Assembly: GCA_030645235.1 (NCBI GenBank)
Contig: JAUSMV010000012.1
Coordinates: 744,001-808,000 of the forward strand
Length of the DNA stretch: 64,000 nucleotides
Source of the DNA: Parvibaculum sp.
Lineage (GTDB): Bacteria > Pseudomonadota > Alphaproteobacteria > Parvibaculales > Parvibaculaceae
Direction of reading: 5' to 3'
Position numbers and translations under genes: made by a program. Shown piece after piece: positions 44,259-52,220 of the stretch. The stretch's first letter is position 1, and each line of letters starts with the position of its first letter. The notes under the pieces are model-generated. The model did no database searches and had not been told where the DNA came from. It saw nothing but the letters and a program-made list of their open reading frames with translations.

Positions 44259-45902
44259 ATGAGTGAGTTCGACTACATCATCATTGGCGCAGGCAGCGCC
44301 GGTTGCGTACTCGCAAACCGTTTGTCCGAAAATCCGGCCAACAAGGTTTTGTTGCTGGAAGCGGGGGCCAAGGATACGAACATGATGATCCACATGCCGG
44401 CAGGCGTGGGCTCACTCATCGGCACGGATACGGTCAATTGGTACTATTACACCGAAGGCCAGCCCCACCTGAACAATCGCAAGATGTTCTGGCCGCGTGG
44501 CAAGGTGCTTGGCGGCTCCTCCTCAATCAACGGCATGATCTATATTCGCGGCCATGCGCGTGACTACGACCTTTGGCGTCAGATGGGCCTCGAAGGCTGG
44601 GGCTTCTCAGACGTGTTGCCTTATTTCCGTAAGTCGGAAGGCAATCAGAACGGGTCCAGCGCGTTCCATGGCGGCGACGGTCCGCTCGGCGTTTCCAACG
44701 CTTCCAAAAGCAACGTTCTGTTTGATGCCTTTGTTGAGGCCGGTAAGCAGGCCGGACACCCCTATACGGATGACTTCAACGGTCCGCAGCAAGAAGGCAT
44801 GGGGCCTTACCAGACCACGATTAAGAACAATCAGCGTTGCAGCGCAGCGGTTGCTTACCTCCGCCCCGCTCTCAGCCGCCCGAACCTCAAGGTTGAAGTT
44901 AATGCTTTGACGCATCGTATTCTGTTCGATGGCAAGAAGGCCGTCGGCGTTGAATATAAGCAGGGCGGCGAGTTGAAGACCGCCAAATCCGGCAAAGAAG
45001 TCATCTTGTCGGGTGGTGCTGTCAACAGTCCGCAAGTGCTGCTGCTGTCAGGCATCGGTCAGGCCGAATATCTGCGTAAGTTCGGCATCAATGTCGTCGC
45101 CGATCTGCCGGGTGTCGGCCAGAATCTGCAGGACCATCTCGACGCGACGATCATCAATGAATGCAAACTGCCGATTACGTTGCACAGCCAGATGAACAAG
45201 CTCCGCATGCTTATGACGGGTATGCAATATACGTTCTTTAAGACGGGTCCGGCCACCACGCAGGGGCTCGAATCCGGCGGCTTCCTGAAGTCGCGTCCGG
45301 AACTCGAAATCCCGGATCTCCAGCTTCATTTTGTGGCCGCGATGATGCGCGACCATGCCCGTGTGAAATCGGATCGTCATGGATTTACGGTTCACGTTTG
45401 CCAGCTGCGTCCTGAAAGTAAGGGCTATGTTGCGCTGAAGTCGCTTGATCCGGCTGATCATGCGCTTATTCAGCCGAACTATCTGGCCGCTGAAAATGAC
45501 CGCCGCACCATGCGCGACGGCGTGCGTATCGTCCGCAACATCCTCGCTCAGCGTGCGATGGACATTTATCGCGGTCCGGAATTCATGCCCGGTGCCGACA
45601 AGCAGACGGATGCTGAAATTGACACATGGATCCGCGAAACAGCCGAGACGATCTATCACCCCGTCGGCACCGCCAAGATGGGTCATGATCCGATGGCCGT
45701 TGTGGATACGAAGTGCAAGGTGCGCGGTCTCGAAGGTCTGCGTGTTGTTGACGCCTCGGTCATGCCGACCCTCGTGGGCGGTAACACCAATGCGCCGACC
45801 ATCATGATCGCCGAAAAAATCTCCGACGACATTCTCGGCCGCGCCGCACTGACGCCTGAGCATGTCACCATCGTCGAAGACCGTCGCGGCGCTGCGGCAT
45901 AA
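44259..45902 (+). CDS. GMC family oxidoreductase (choline/alcohol dehydrogenase-like)
   Basis: 547-aa FAD enzyme of the glucose-methanol-choline family. FAD motif YIIIGAGSAGCVLANRLSE, GMC signatures GKVLGGSSSINGMIYIRGHARDYD and GAVNSPQVLLLSGIG, active-site His in TIYHPVGTAKMG, and terminal GGNTNAPTIMIAEK. It resembles long-chain alcohol or choline dehydrogenases; with no betB or choline genes near, a general alcohol dehydrogenase is likelier. AGGAAAC before ATG 44259 supports this start over 44223. Closed by a strong terminator. Confidence 0.94.
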   Translation: MSEFDYIIIGAGSAGCVLANRLSENPANKVLLLEAGAKDTNMMIHMPAGVGSLIGTDTVNWYYYTEGQPHLNNRKMFWPRGKVLGGSSSINGMIYIRGHARDYDLWRQMGLEGWGFSDVLPYFRKSEGNQNGSSAFHGGDGPLGVSNASKSNVLFDAFVEAGKQAGHPYTDDFNGPQQEGMGPYQTTIKNNQRCSAAVAYLRPALSRPNLKVEVNALTHRILFDGKKAVGVEYKQGGELKTAKSGKEVILSGGAVNSPQVLLLSGIGQAEYLRKFGINVVADLPGVGQNLQDHLDATIINECKLPITLHSQMNKLRMLMTGMQYTFFKTGPATTQGLESGGFLKSRPELEIPDLQLHFVAAMMRDHARVKSDRHGFTVHVCQLRPESKGYVALKSLDPADHALIQPNYLAAENDRRTMRDGVRIVRNILAQRAMDIYRGPEFMPGADKQTDAEIDTWIRETAETIYHPVGTAKMGHDPMAVVDTKCKVRGLEGLRVVDASVMPTLVGGNTNAPTIMIAEKISDDILGRAALTPEHVTIVEDRRGAAA

Positions 45903-45926
45903 GCCTTTTAGGCGAATAGAGTAATG

Positions 45927-45964
45927 AAAAAGGCCGGTTCCCAATATGGGGACCGGCCTTTTTG
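45927..45964 (+). terminator. rho-independent terminator, likely bidirectional
   Basis: AAAAAGGCCGGTTCCC-AATATG-GGGACCGGCCTTTTT between convergent genes. Confidence 0.92.
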
Positions 45965-45995
45965 CTGTGCGGGGTGCAGCCGCAAGAAAACTTGA

Positions 45996-46667
45996 TTATT
46001 CGCCGGCAGAGAAGACGTTTTTGACCAGGCGCAGGTAGGAGCGTTCGCTGCGCAACGGTGCGCGACGATTGGCGAGGCTTGAGACCTGAGCCGAGACATG
46101 CGGCGGCAGAAGCGGCTGGCGCTGGGCCGGTGCGCGGCGGGCAGGTTCAGGCGTACGTTCGCGTTTGGGCATGCGTTCGGGATCGAGAATTTGCAGACGG
46201 TCGATCCACTGGCGGGCGAGAAGGTGATCGCCGATCCAGGGCAGGTCATCGACAGGGACGGCCGCACCGAGGATGCGTGTAATGGCGCCATTATCCTGTG
46301 CAAGCGGCAGAAGGATCATTTCAAAAGTGGCTTCGCGTTGTGCCGTGGTGCTGGCTGTATATTCGACAATGCTGATGGAGGCGTTGCGGATGACCTCGTC
46401 GAGTGCGTGGCGCAGGCTGTCGAGGCAGTCTTCCTGCCACATGGCGAGCATATTGTGGTTGCGGAATTCCATGCCATAAACACCGCAGAGTCCTGTGCCG
46501 GCGAGGCGGAAGCGGAAGCTTTGTTCGTTTTCGCGCTCAAGGATGAAGACATGGGGCAGGATGGAGCGGATTTCGCCCGGCTGAATTTCGCTGCGCATGG
46601 GTGCGGGACGACCGAGGCGTTTGGCGTTCCAATAATCGAACAGCGCGTGAATTGTCTTATGTTTCAT
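45996..46667 (-). CDS. PAS_5 domain protein
   Basis: 223 aa. The PAS_5 (DUF1457) pattern is clear: ALFDYWNAKRLGRPAPMRSEIQPGEIRSILPHVFILERENEQSFRFRLAGTGLCGVYGMEFRNHNM. It is a probable small-ligand or redox sensor without an attached output domain; the C-terminal 70 residues are basic and Pro-rich. The ATG at 46667 follows GGGGTTGAGTGAC; the track ORF adds 55 unlikely residues. Confidence 0.85.
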   Translation of the reverse strand: MKHKTIHALFDYWNAKRLGRPAPMRSEIQPGEIRSILPHVFILERENEQSFRFRLAGTGLCGVYGMEFRNHNMLAMWQEDCLDSLRHALDEVIRNASISIVEYTASTTAQREATFEMILLPLAQDNGAITRILGAAVPVDDLPWIGDHLLARQWIDRLQILDPERMPKRERTPEPARRAPAQRQPLLPPHVSAQVSSLANRRAPLRSERSYLRLVKNVFSAGE

Positions 46668-46806
46668 GTCACTCAACCCCGGCCTACAAAGGCTCTCCAG
46701 CGTTTGCCCGCACGCGGCTTCAGCCTCACGCGGATCATTTGTGCTTTCAAATCGAAACGTCCCGTTCTGGGGCGATCCAGTTTTGAACCCCTTGGGGTGA
46801 CTTGCG

Positions 46807-46824
46807 TTTCGTAGCGATACGAAA
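46807..46824. promoter_or_regulatory. palindrome TTTCGTAGCGATACGAAA
   Basis: Perfect 7-bp arms TTTCGTA/TACGAAA around GCGA, 140 bp upstream of the PAS_5 start. Possible regulator-binding site. Confidence 0.35.
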
Positions 46825-46893
46825 TGCGGCAATCACCCGAAGGTCAGGTCTCAGAGAGCAGAAAGCGTGCCAGTGGGGGCTGAGGAGGTCACT

Positions 46894-46986
46894 ATGGCAG
46901 AAACCTGCGACATTTTAAGTGCGAAGCGCTCCATAAAGGGTGAAATTAATAAAAAATTCACCCTGGTTGGCCGGTTTCGGGACTGA
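46894..46986 (+). CDS. candidate 30-aa small ORF with strong ribosome site
   Basis: GAGGAGGTCACT precedes ATG at 46894, opening MAETCDILSAKRSIKGEINKKFTLVGRFRD. Within it AGGGTGAAATTAATAAAAAATTCACCCT forms a hairpin. It lies about 190 bp upstream of the Asn-rich secreted gene and could be a leader peptide controlling it, a small protein, or chance. No family known. Confidence 0.35.
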   Translation: MAETCDILSAKRSIKGEINKKFTLVGRFRD

Positions 46987-47171
46987 AAGGCCATATTGAA
47001 CCGTCCCGTGATCGCTCAAGGAGCGGCATGAGAGATGCTCATGAAGTGGGTGCAGATGCCATTTTGGCGCGAAAGTTAAAGCGGCACGGCTTCTGCAATA
47101 GACGGGTAAGCGCCATAGAGGTGCACCAGATTGGGTCCAAGCATCAGACCAGCGGCCCCAGGAGAAACAAG

Positions 47172-48206
47172 ATGAAACATAAAGCCCCCCTCATCTCCAC
47201 GTTCGCGCTCACGCTCGCTTTGGGCCTCGGCGCTTTCATGTTTGCAGGCAGCACGCCCGCTCAAGCCGGTAATTACGGCGGCGGTGACGGCGGTTGCGGC
47301 GGTGGCTGCGATACGCCTCCGCCTGAAGAAGATTGCAGTGTTTGCGGTGAAACACCGCCTCCGCCCCCGCCGCCCGAAGAGGATTGCGGCTGTGAAGACG
47401 ATCATGGCGGCGGCAAAGGTACGTGGAACTGGAACAAGAACCACAACGAAAACAACAATTCCAACGAGAATAACAACGAAAACACGAACACCAATACCAA
47501 CACCAATACGAACACGAACACGAACAATAATAATATCGTGGTCAATGTGAATGCGAACTCGACGGCCAGCGCCAGCGCGACGGCGGCCGCCAATGCGGTT
47601 TCGAATGCCAATCTCGCCAGCAATGTGTCGAGCAATTCGAATTCGAATTCAAACAGCGCGTCGGCCAGCCGTTCGGGTGGTTCGGGCTTTGGTATCGGCA
47701 ACGGTAACGGCAGCGGCGGCGGCGGCGGCAGCTATTACATTGCGCCCCAGCCTGCGATGTCGATGGGTGCATTGAATGTGGTTGTGCGTGAAGCGGCCGT
47801 TGAGGTGAAGCCGGTGCGTGGCGTCTGCGTCAGCGCCAAGGGTCTTGAAGAAATGGCCCGTTACTCGACACAGATGCGTGAACTCACAGCGCGTGATGAA
47901 ACCGAAGTGTTCCATTGCGTCGCCGGTGACATGCTGGTGGTGACGATTGGCCGGATGGTTGGTTCGGGTGCTAATTACGATGGCGGCTATGTCATCGAAT
48001 GCAGCGAAGGCGAAGCGCTCCGTTTCGGTACCAACGGTCTTGCCTGCTCGCCGCGCCAGGCCGGTTATTCGCGCCATGATGCGGGTGGCGAAGGACGTAC
48101 AGGCTACGCTGAAGTCTATATCAGCAAGGCAAGCCGCAATGAGACGGCAAGTGTGTCGGCCTCGGGCGCAGGCATGGCGACTTACAATGGTGGCGTTGGC
48201 TATTAA
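47172..48206 (+). CDS. Asn-rich repetitive secreted protein
   Basis: 344 aa. Signal peptide MKHKAPLISTFALTLALGLGAFMFAGSTPAQA; then a Gly/Cys/Pro-rich segment (GGCGGGCDTPPPEEDCSVCGETPPPPPPPEEDCGC), an Asn-rich tract (NENTNTNTNTNTNTNTNNNN), an Ala/Ser/Asn region (NANSTASASATAAANAV...SNSNSNSNS), a Gly-rich hinge and a C-terminal domain of about 120 residues with cysteines (VRGVCVSAKG, VFHCVAG, VIECSEG, GLACSPR). Strong AGGAGAAACAAG ribosome site. The low-complexity middle resembles amyloid-prone secreted proteins; with the CsgG/HfaB gene nearby it may be a secretion substrate. This link is inference. Confidence 0.8.
   Translation: MKHKAPLISTFALTLALGLGAFMFAGSTPAQAGNYGGGDGGCGGGCDTPPPEEDCSVCGETPPPPPPPEEDCGCEDDHGGGKGTWNWNKNHNENNNSNENNNENTNTNTNTNTNTNTNNNNIVVNVNANSTASASATAAANAVSNANLASNVSSNSNSNSNSASASRSGGSGFGIGNGNGSGGGGGSYYIAPQPAMSMGALNVVVREAAVEVKPVRGVCVSAKGLEEMARYSTQMRELTARDETEVFHCVAGDMLVVTIGRMVGSGANYDGGYVIECSEGEALRFGTNGLACSPRQAGYSRHDAGGEGRTGYAEVYISKASRNETASVSASGAGMATYNGGVGY
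47451..47535 (+). repeat. short tandem repeats in Asn/Thr tract
   Basis: Imperfect 6-nt units (AACACC/AATACC/AACACG) run in register through the NTNTNT coding tract. Such in-frame repeats can change length by slippage. Confidence 0.75.
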
Positions 48207-48248
48207 GGCACGACAGGAAAAGTTTAGGACGGCTTCTGCGAAGAAGAG

Positions 48249-48278
48249 ACGGGGAGGGCGAAAGCTCTCCCCGTTTTT
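48249..48278 (+). terminator. rho-independent terminator
   Basis: ACGGGGAG-GGCGAAAG...CTCCCCGTTTTT, 43 nt after the Asn-rich gene. Confidence 0.88.
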
Positions 48279-48798
48279 ATAGCTCAGGGATAAGTCCGGA
48301 CTGGTCGAGCACCATAAAGACAACAAAGAACACCACGACGGTGCCGAGTGTGCCGAGGATCGCGATGGGCCAACTCGTCCCGCCAAGTGAGTGGATGGCA
48401 TCAGAAAGCGCTTCCGGTGAACCGGCGTTGCGGTACTTTTCCAGCGTCTTGTTTACGTGCTGAAAGTAGAAGGCATTGCCAAGCATGCCGAGCACAACGC
48501 TCAGGCCGATAGCGCCACCGGTTGTGCTGATATCCCAAACAAGTTCCACGATGGCACCTGCTAGCATCGCGACGGACACGCCAATCGCAGCGCCGTACAT
48601 TTTGCGATAGAACAACCAGCTCGATGTCAGGAGGAACGCGGACCAGTTCCATGATCGCGTGGTGGCAAGTTTTTGCATCGACTGAGATCTGTTGAACATA
48701 CTTGTCCATTTACTGCGATAGGTTTCGAAGTTCTTGCTGACAAACAATTTAGTATTGGGGTCCGTTATGAACGCATTGAATTTTTCTTCGTCGCTCAT
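48277..48798 (-). CDS. DUF2628 family membrane protein
   Basis: 173 aa. The family's RSWNWSAFLLTSSWLFYRKMY motif is clear, followed by hydrophobic helices (AAIGVSVAMLAGAIVELVW, IGLSVVLGMLGNAFYF) and a C-terminal helix (WPIAILGTLGTVVVFFVVFMVL). Inner-membrane protein of unknown function. GGGGAAAG precedes ATG 48798; the track start adds 12 residues. Its 3' end touches the terminator of the convergent Asn-rich gene. Confidence 0.85.
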   Translation of the reverse strand: MSDEEKFNAFITDPNTKLFVSKNFETYRSKWTSMFNRSQSMQKLATTRSWNWSAFLLTSSWLFYRKMYGAAIGVSVAMLAGAIVELVWDISTTGGAIGLSVVLGMLGNAFYFQHVNKTLEKYRNAGSPEALSDAIHSLGGTSWPIAILGTLGTVVVFFVVFMVLDQSGLIPEL

Positions 48799-49140
48799 TT
48801 TGATTTCTTTCCCCAACGACATCTGCACCGTCATTCCCGTGAACGGTTTTGATGCGTATAATTCTGTGTCTTTGATTTTTTAAGCGTAATGTCGATGCGT
48901 CAACACATCTGACCTATTAGTGCAAACATGCATCACACGCGGATGGAAAACCATCCGTGTCAAGATTTGTACTTGGCAAATCGAAAGCGTGAGCGTATCA
49001 ACCCTGCATCACACACTAAAAGTACATGATTTCCATGAAACACGTAATGCAAACAGCCGTTGAAGGTTTTGAAGGTAACTCGTACCCCACGGGGCCGGGC
49101 CGCACACGTTTGCGCTGATTGCGCATTGTGTTTGTGACCA

Positions 49141-49171
49141 TAGGCCCCACCAAACCGGATGGGGCCTTTGT
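49141..49171 (+). terminator. orphan rho-independent terminator
   Basis: TAGGCCCCA-CCAAACCGGA-TGGGGCCTTTGTCGTTT. No plus-strand gene precedes it, which suggests an unannotated short transcript ending here. Confidence 0.5.
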
Positions 49172-49253
49172 CGTTTAGGGCTTCGTCCACAGACCTCACT
49201 CAAGCGCGACTTCGCCGTGAGTGAACTCACTCAAACGAGAGCGGAGGATTTCT

Positions 49254-49295
49254 ATGAAAACACCCCACGGTACCGAGGTTACGACCTCAGCCTAG
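49254..49295 (+). other. 13-codon mini-ORF with ribosome site
   Basis: GCGGAGGATTTCT then ATG AAA ACA CCC ... TAG, encoding MKTPHGTEVTTSA. It may be a leader peptide of the 49484 membrane protein. Too short to judge. Confidence 0.25.
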
Positions 49296-49483
49296 GCGAA
49301 GAACGCTATGGGCCGCAGGCATTTCCTGTGTTGGCGTCGGAATGACGTCGGCGCAAACGGCATTGCTTTGTGGTCCCGGCTCTGAAGCCTGAGCTTACGA
49401 CACATCACGTTTGGCAGAGACCAACGGACGCGCTTTATCGCGCGGGACCGGAAGGGTATCTGCATCCCTGAAGGAGAGAGAGA

Positions 49484-49873
49484 ATGGTTACGTTTCCTGC
49501 CGCGTCAGTGCGGTGGAGTTTGGAGAACGGGCGCAGCATTGGTGTTGTGGTCGCATTGGTTCTGGCGATCCTGCTGCGCGTGAGTGGCCAGGGTGATCTG
49601 AACTTTTTGTCGGTGCTGGCGATTGTTTTGCCCGCACTCGAAGTCGCTATGTTTGCTTTGGTCGTAGCGTTCTACTTCGACAGCGAAGCGGCAGAGCAGG
49701 GCGCTGACCAGAGTCCCAATCAGAGTAACGTGCTAGCACACAATGCAGAGGCGCTGGTTGCCTGGTTCGTTGTCGTGCTAGCGCTGATGTGGGGCAATAT
49801 CGTGCTGGTGCAGTTGGCCATCAACGCCTATGTGACACTCGGCGTACCGCCCGTATGGGCGACGTCGCTATAA
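49484..49873 (+). CDS. small hypothetical membrane protein
   Basis: 129 aa with three probable transmembrane helices (IGVVVALVLAILLRV, FLSVLAIVLPALEVAMFALVVAFYF, ALVAWFVVVLALMWGNIVLVQLAINAYV) and a polar loop DSEAAEQGADQSPNQSN. GAAGGAGAGAGAGA gives a strong ribosome site. A long structured leader precedes it. Not recognised; its position between the Asn-rich and CsgG/HfaB genes makes a role in that system possible but unproven. Confidence 0.7.
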   Translation: MVTFPAASVRWSLENGRSIGVVVALVLAILLRVSGQGDLNFLSVLAIVLPALEVAMFALVVAFYFDSEAAEQGADQSPNQSNVLAHNAEALVAWFVVVLALMWGNIVLVQLAINAYVTLGVPPVWATSL

Positions 49874-49874
49874 G

Positions 49875-49904
49875 CAAAAAAAGGGGAGGACATAAGTCCT
49901 CCCC
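49875..49904 (-). terminator. rho-independent terminator
   Basis: GGGGAGGA-CATAAG-TCCTCCCC; minus strand continues TTTTTTTGC. Likely ends the CsgG/HfaB transcript. Confidence 0.75.
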
Positions 49905-50073
49905 GGAGTTTGTATCGCTGAACCGCTTTGGGTGCCCCCCGTGGGCGGTTCAGTTCTGTCCGAAAGATAAGCCCGGACAGCAGCTCTCAAGACCCGACGA
50001 CTAGTCGGTGGCAACCTGAGGGGTGGAGCTGACGGATCAGGATCTGATTGATCCGTCAGCGAATGGGTTTTGA

Positions 50074-51237
50074 TTAGTTGACGTTACCGCGAAGGCCGCT
50101 GTTATCAACTTCCGAGTAGTAGCCGTAAGGCGACGTGTCGGCGGCTTTGACCGGTGCTGCCTGATAAGCGGGAGCAGGAGCGGCGGCTTGCGGTGCGACC
50201 TGTGAGTAAGGCTGGGCATATGTCTGCTGCTGAGCGGCGGGTGCAACATAGGCAGAGCGTGAAGGTGTCGAGGGTGAGGCAGCGCCTGAGGGGTTTGACT
50301 GGCGATAGTCAATCGTGCCCATCGGGTCGGATTTGCTGCCGGCGATCTTGGAACCGCAATCAGACGGGTTCACATGATAGAGCGGCACGAGCATCTTGAG
50401 CACGGCGCGTTCGAGAACGGCGCGCACGGCGAGCTGGAGAGGTTCCTGTGCGCTTTCGCCGGCACCGATCTGGAAGAGATTGCCGCCGAGGAAGTCGAAC
50501 ACACCGGCGCTGACTTCATGACCGACGATCTGCTTCTGATAAGAGACAAAGTCCACAACTTCGAGCGTGCGGCTGTTCACAAGACGCAGGTCGAGGCCGA
50601 TATTCATGACGTAGATTTTGCCACCGGCAGACACGCCCCAGCCCATCGCGTCGGGGCTTGAGACTGCGCCGTCAACGCCGCCTGAACGGATGTTGAAGTT
50701 GAGTTCTGTGATGCCACCGACGAGGTAGTAGTCGCTGCCGCGGATTTCGCCCGCGAAGATTTTGCGATAGTCGCTTGTGCCTTCGCTCGAGCCGTCGGCA
50801 TTCATCTGGGCGCCGTCGCCGATGAGCTTGTTGTTGGTGTATTTGAGTTCGAGTTCCGTGATCGCTGTATCATAGCGTTCGACGAGCGGCACACCGGCTT
50901 TGCCCAACGCGGACATGGCCATCAAAGCAGCGCCTTGTGTGAGCTTGCGGCCTGAACCGTCGGCTTCTTCCTTGCCGGTATAGTCTTTGATGTTGCCGAC
51001 GGCGATGCGCAATGTCTGTGAGTCATTGTGGATGCGCGTTGCGACGCAGCGCAGGGCCGATGAATAGGGTGTTTCGTTGTTGATAACCGGAGCATTGCCC
51101 GTCGGCATCGTGTAGCGGCCGTCCGAACCGGCGCTGGCGCTGATGCAGCCCGTCAAAGCGAAGGCGACTGAAAGCATGCCCAATGTCTTTGTGGGGAGTG
51201 CCTTATGAGCCAAAACAGCTTTTGCAATGTTAAACAC
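50074..51237 (-). CDS. CsgG/HfaB family outer-membrane lipoprotein
   Basis: 387 aa. CsgG family members form nonameric outer-membrane channels that export curlin; HfaB serves holdfast anchoring in Caulobacter. Lipobox ALTGC puts the acylated Cys at 31. The core (RIAVGNIKDYTGKEEADGSGRKLTQGAALMAMSALGKAGVPLVERYDTAITELELKYTNNKLI...DYYLVGGITELNFNIRSGG...GLDLRLVNSRTLEVVDFVSYQKQI) fits HfaB well. The last 90 residues are a Pro/Ala/Gln-rich tail (YVAPAAQQQTYAQPYSQVAPQAAAPAPAYQAAP) beyond the usual fold. No csgE, csgF, hfaA or hfaD homolog is obvious; the Asn-rich protein 2 kb away is a candidate partner. Confidence 0.87.
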   Translation of the reverse strand: MFNIAKAVLAHKALPTKTLGMLSVAFALTGCISASAGSDGRYTMPTGNAPVINNETPYSSALRCVATRIHNDSQTLRIAVGNIKDYTGKEEADGSGRKLTQGAALMAMSALGKAGVPLVERYDTAITELELKYTNNKLIGDGAQMNADGSSEGTSDYRKIFAGEIRGSDYYLVGGITELNFNIRSGGVDGAVSSPDAMGWGVSAGGKIYVMNIGLDLRLVNSRTLEVVDFVSYQKQIVGHEVSAGVFDFLGGNLFQIGAGESAQEPLQLAVRAVLERAVLKMLVPLYHVNPSDCGSKIAGSKSDPMGTIDYRQSNPSGAASPSTPSRSAYVAPAAQQQTYAQPYSQVAPQAAAPAPAYQAAPVKAADTSPYGYYSEVDNSGLRGNVN

Positions 51238-51602
51238 GGGATCGTCTCCTGGTTGCCATTTCTCGTCGGGGAGGCGCTGGCGATCATTTTGATCTGTCTC
51301 AGTGCCGCGACGATGAAGTCAGGATGTAGATTGCAACGCCCGTGCCAGTCCTTAAGTCCCGTTAACCTTTGAAAAAACCGGCTGATTTCTGCGTCTTTTC
51401 GGGAGGCTGCCTGTTCACTTGTGCCAAAAACGGGCCAGTTTGAAATTGGTTAACAGGTGTAAACCTGTGTCCCGCTTCGAAACGGGAGGCCATTTTCCGT
51501 TGCTTTGTACGATTGAGGGACAGGGAAGCGGGTGGCTTGCGAGCTTGGGCGGCACAGGCGACACTCGCGCACCCGAACTCACCCAAAAAAGGGACCAAAC
51601 CC
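51238..51602. other. intergenic region with clustered inverted repeats
   Basis: 365 bp. From 51433 three inverted repeats follow each other: CCAGTTTGAAATTGG, ACAGGT-GTAA-ACCTGT (51453-51468) and CCCGCTTCGAAACGGG (51471-51486). It separates divergent genes, so promoters and operators are expected. No ORF is convincing. Confidence 0.4.
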
Positions 51603-52220
51603 TTGGCCACACTCGAATTCTTCTTTGATTGCTCCAGCCCCTGGACCTATCTGGCCTTCAGCCGCGTTGAGGCGCTTGTGAAACGGACCGGCGCGACCAT
51701 CATCTGGCGGCCGATCCTTGTCGGCGGCATCTTTAATACGGTCAATGACACGGTTTACGAGTCCCGCGCCAATCCGCACCCCGTCAAAGGGCGCTATTAC
51801 GTGAAGGATCTGGCCGATTGGGCGAAATATTGCGGTATCGAAATCGGCCGCCCGCCGGTTTTTCCGGTGAATTCGGTTAATGCCATGCGCGCGGCCATTG
51901 TGGCGGACGGGGAGGGCAAGCTGCCCGCCTTTGCCTGGGCGACGTTCCGCACCTATTGGGGTGAGTTGAAAGATATCAGCCAGCCCGACGTGCTTGAGGC
52001 CATTTGCGCCGAAGTCGGGCTCGACTGGGCGCATGTAGCCAAACGTATTAAAGACGATGACATCAAAGCTCAGCTTCGCGCTAATACAGAAGAAGTGATT
52101 GCGCGCGGCGGTTTCGGCTCACCCACAATGTATGTGAACAAGACGGATATGTATTTCGGCAATGACCGGCTTCCTCTGGTCGAGGCGGCCCTCCTTGGCG
52201 CGACATTGACGCATGGTTGA
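51603..52220 (+). CDS. 2-hydroxychromene-2-carboxylate isomerase-like DsbA-family protein
   Basis: 205-aa thioredoxin-fold protein of the HCCA isomerase/GST-kappa type: LEFFFDCSSPWTYLAFSRVEALVKRTGATIIWRPILVGGIFN with the catalytic-type Ser in CSSPWTY, and C-terminal GGFGSPTMYVNKTDMYFGNDRLPLVEAALLG. In naphthalene degradation HCCA isomerase uses glutathione; here the substrate is unknown. TTG start chosen to match the family's N-terminus; upstream residues in the track are unlike it. It overlaps the rhomboid gene by 8 bp. Confidence 0.87.
   Translation: MATLEFFFDCSSPWTYLAFSRVEALVKRTGATIIWRPILVGGIFNTVNDTVYESRANPHPVKGRYYVKDLADWAKYCGIEIGRPPVFPVNSVNAMRAAIVADGEGKLPAFAWATFRTYWGELKDISQPDVLEAICAEVGLDWAHVAKRIKDDDIKAQLRANTEEVIARGGFGSPTMYVNKTDMYFGNDRLPLVEAALLGATLTHG

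Larger units (their letters stand above)
48799..49483. other. long structured intergenic region, possible ncRNA/leader
   Basis: 685 bp without a credible gene. It contains a hairpin ACACGCGGATGG-AAAA-CCATCCGTGT (48935-48960), an orphan terminator at 49141, inverted repeat GTGAG-TGAA-CTCAC (near 49217), a 13-codon mini-ORF MKTPHGTEVTTSA at 49254 with GCGGAGGA before it, and further hairpins up to the next gene. I recognise no Rfam-type family by eye. Confidence 0.4.

Noticed and set aside
47402-47701. Leucine/phenylalanine-rich 99-aa minus-strand ORF
   Set aside because: It is the antisense of the Asn-rich tract; the VFVFVLVLVLVF pattern is an artefact of the repeats.
48960-49199. 79-aa minus-strand ORF in the long intergenic region
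   Set aside because: No ribosome site, no recognisable family, and it spans the plus-strand terminator hairpin.
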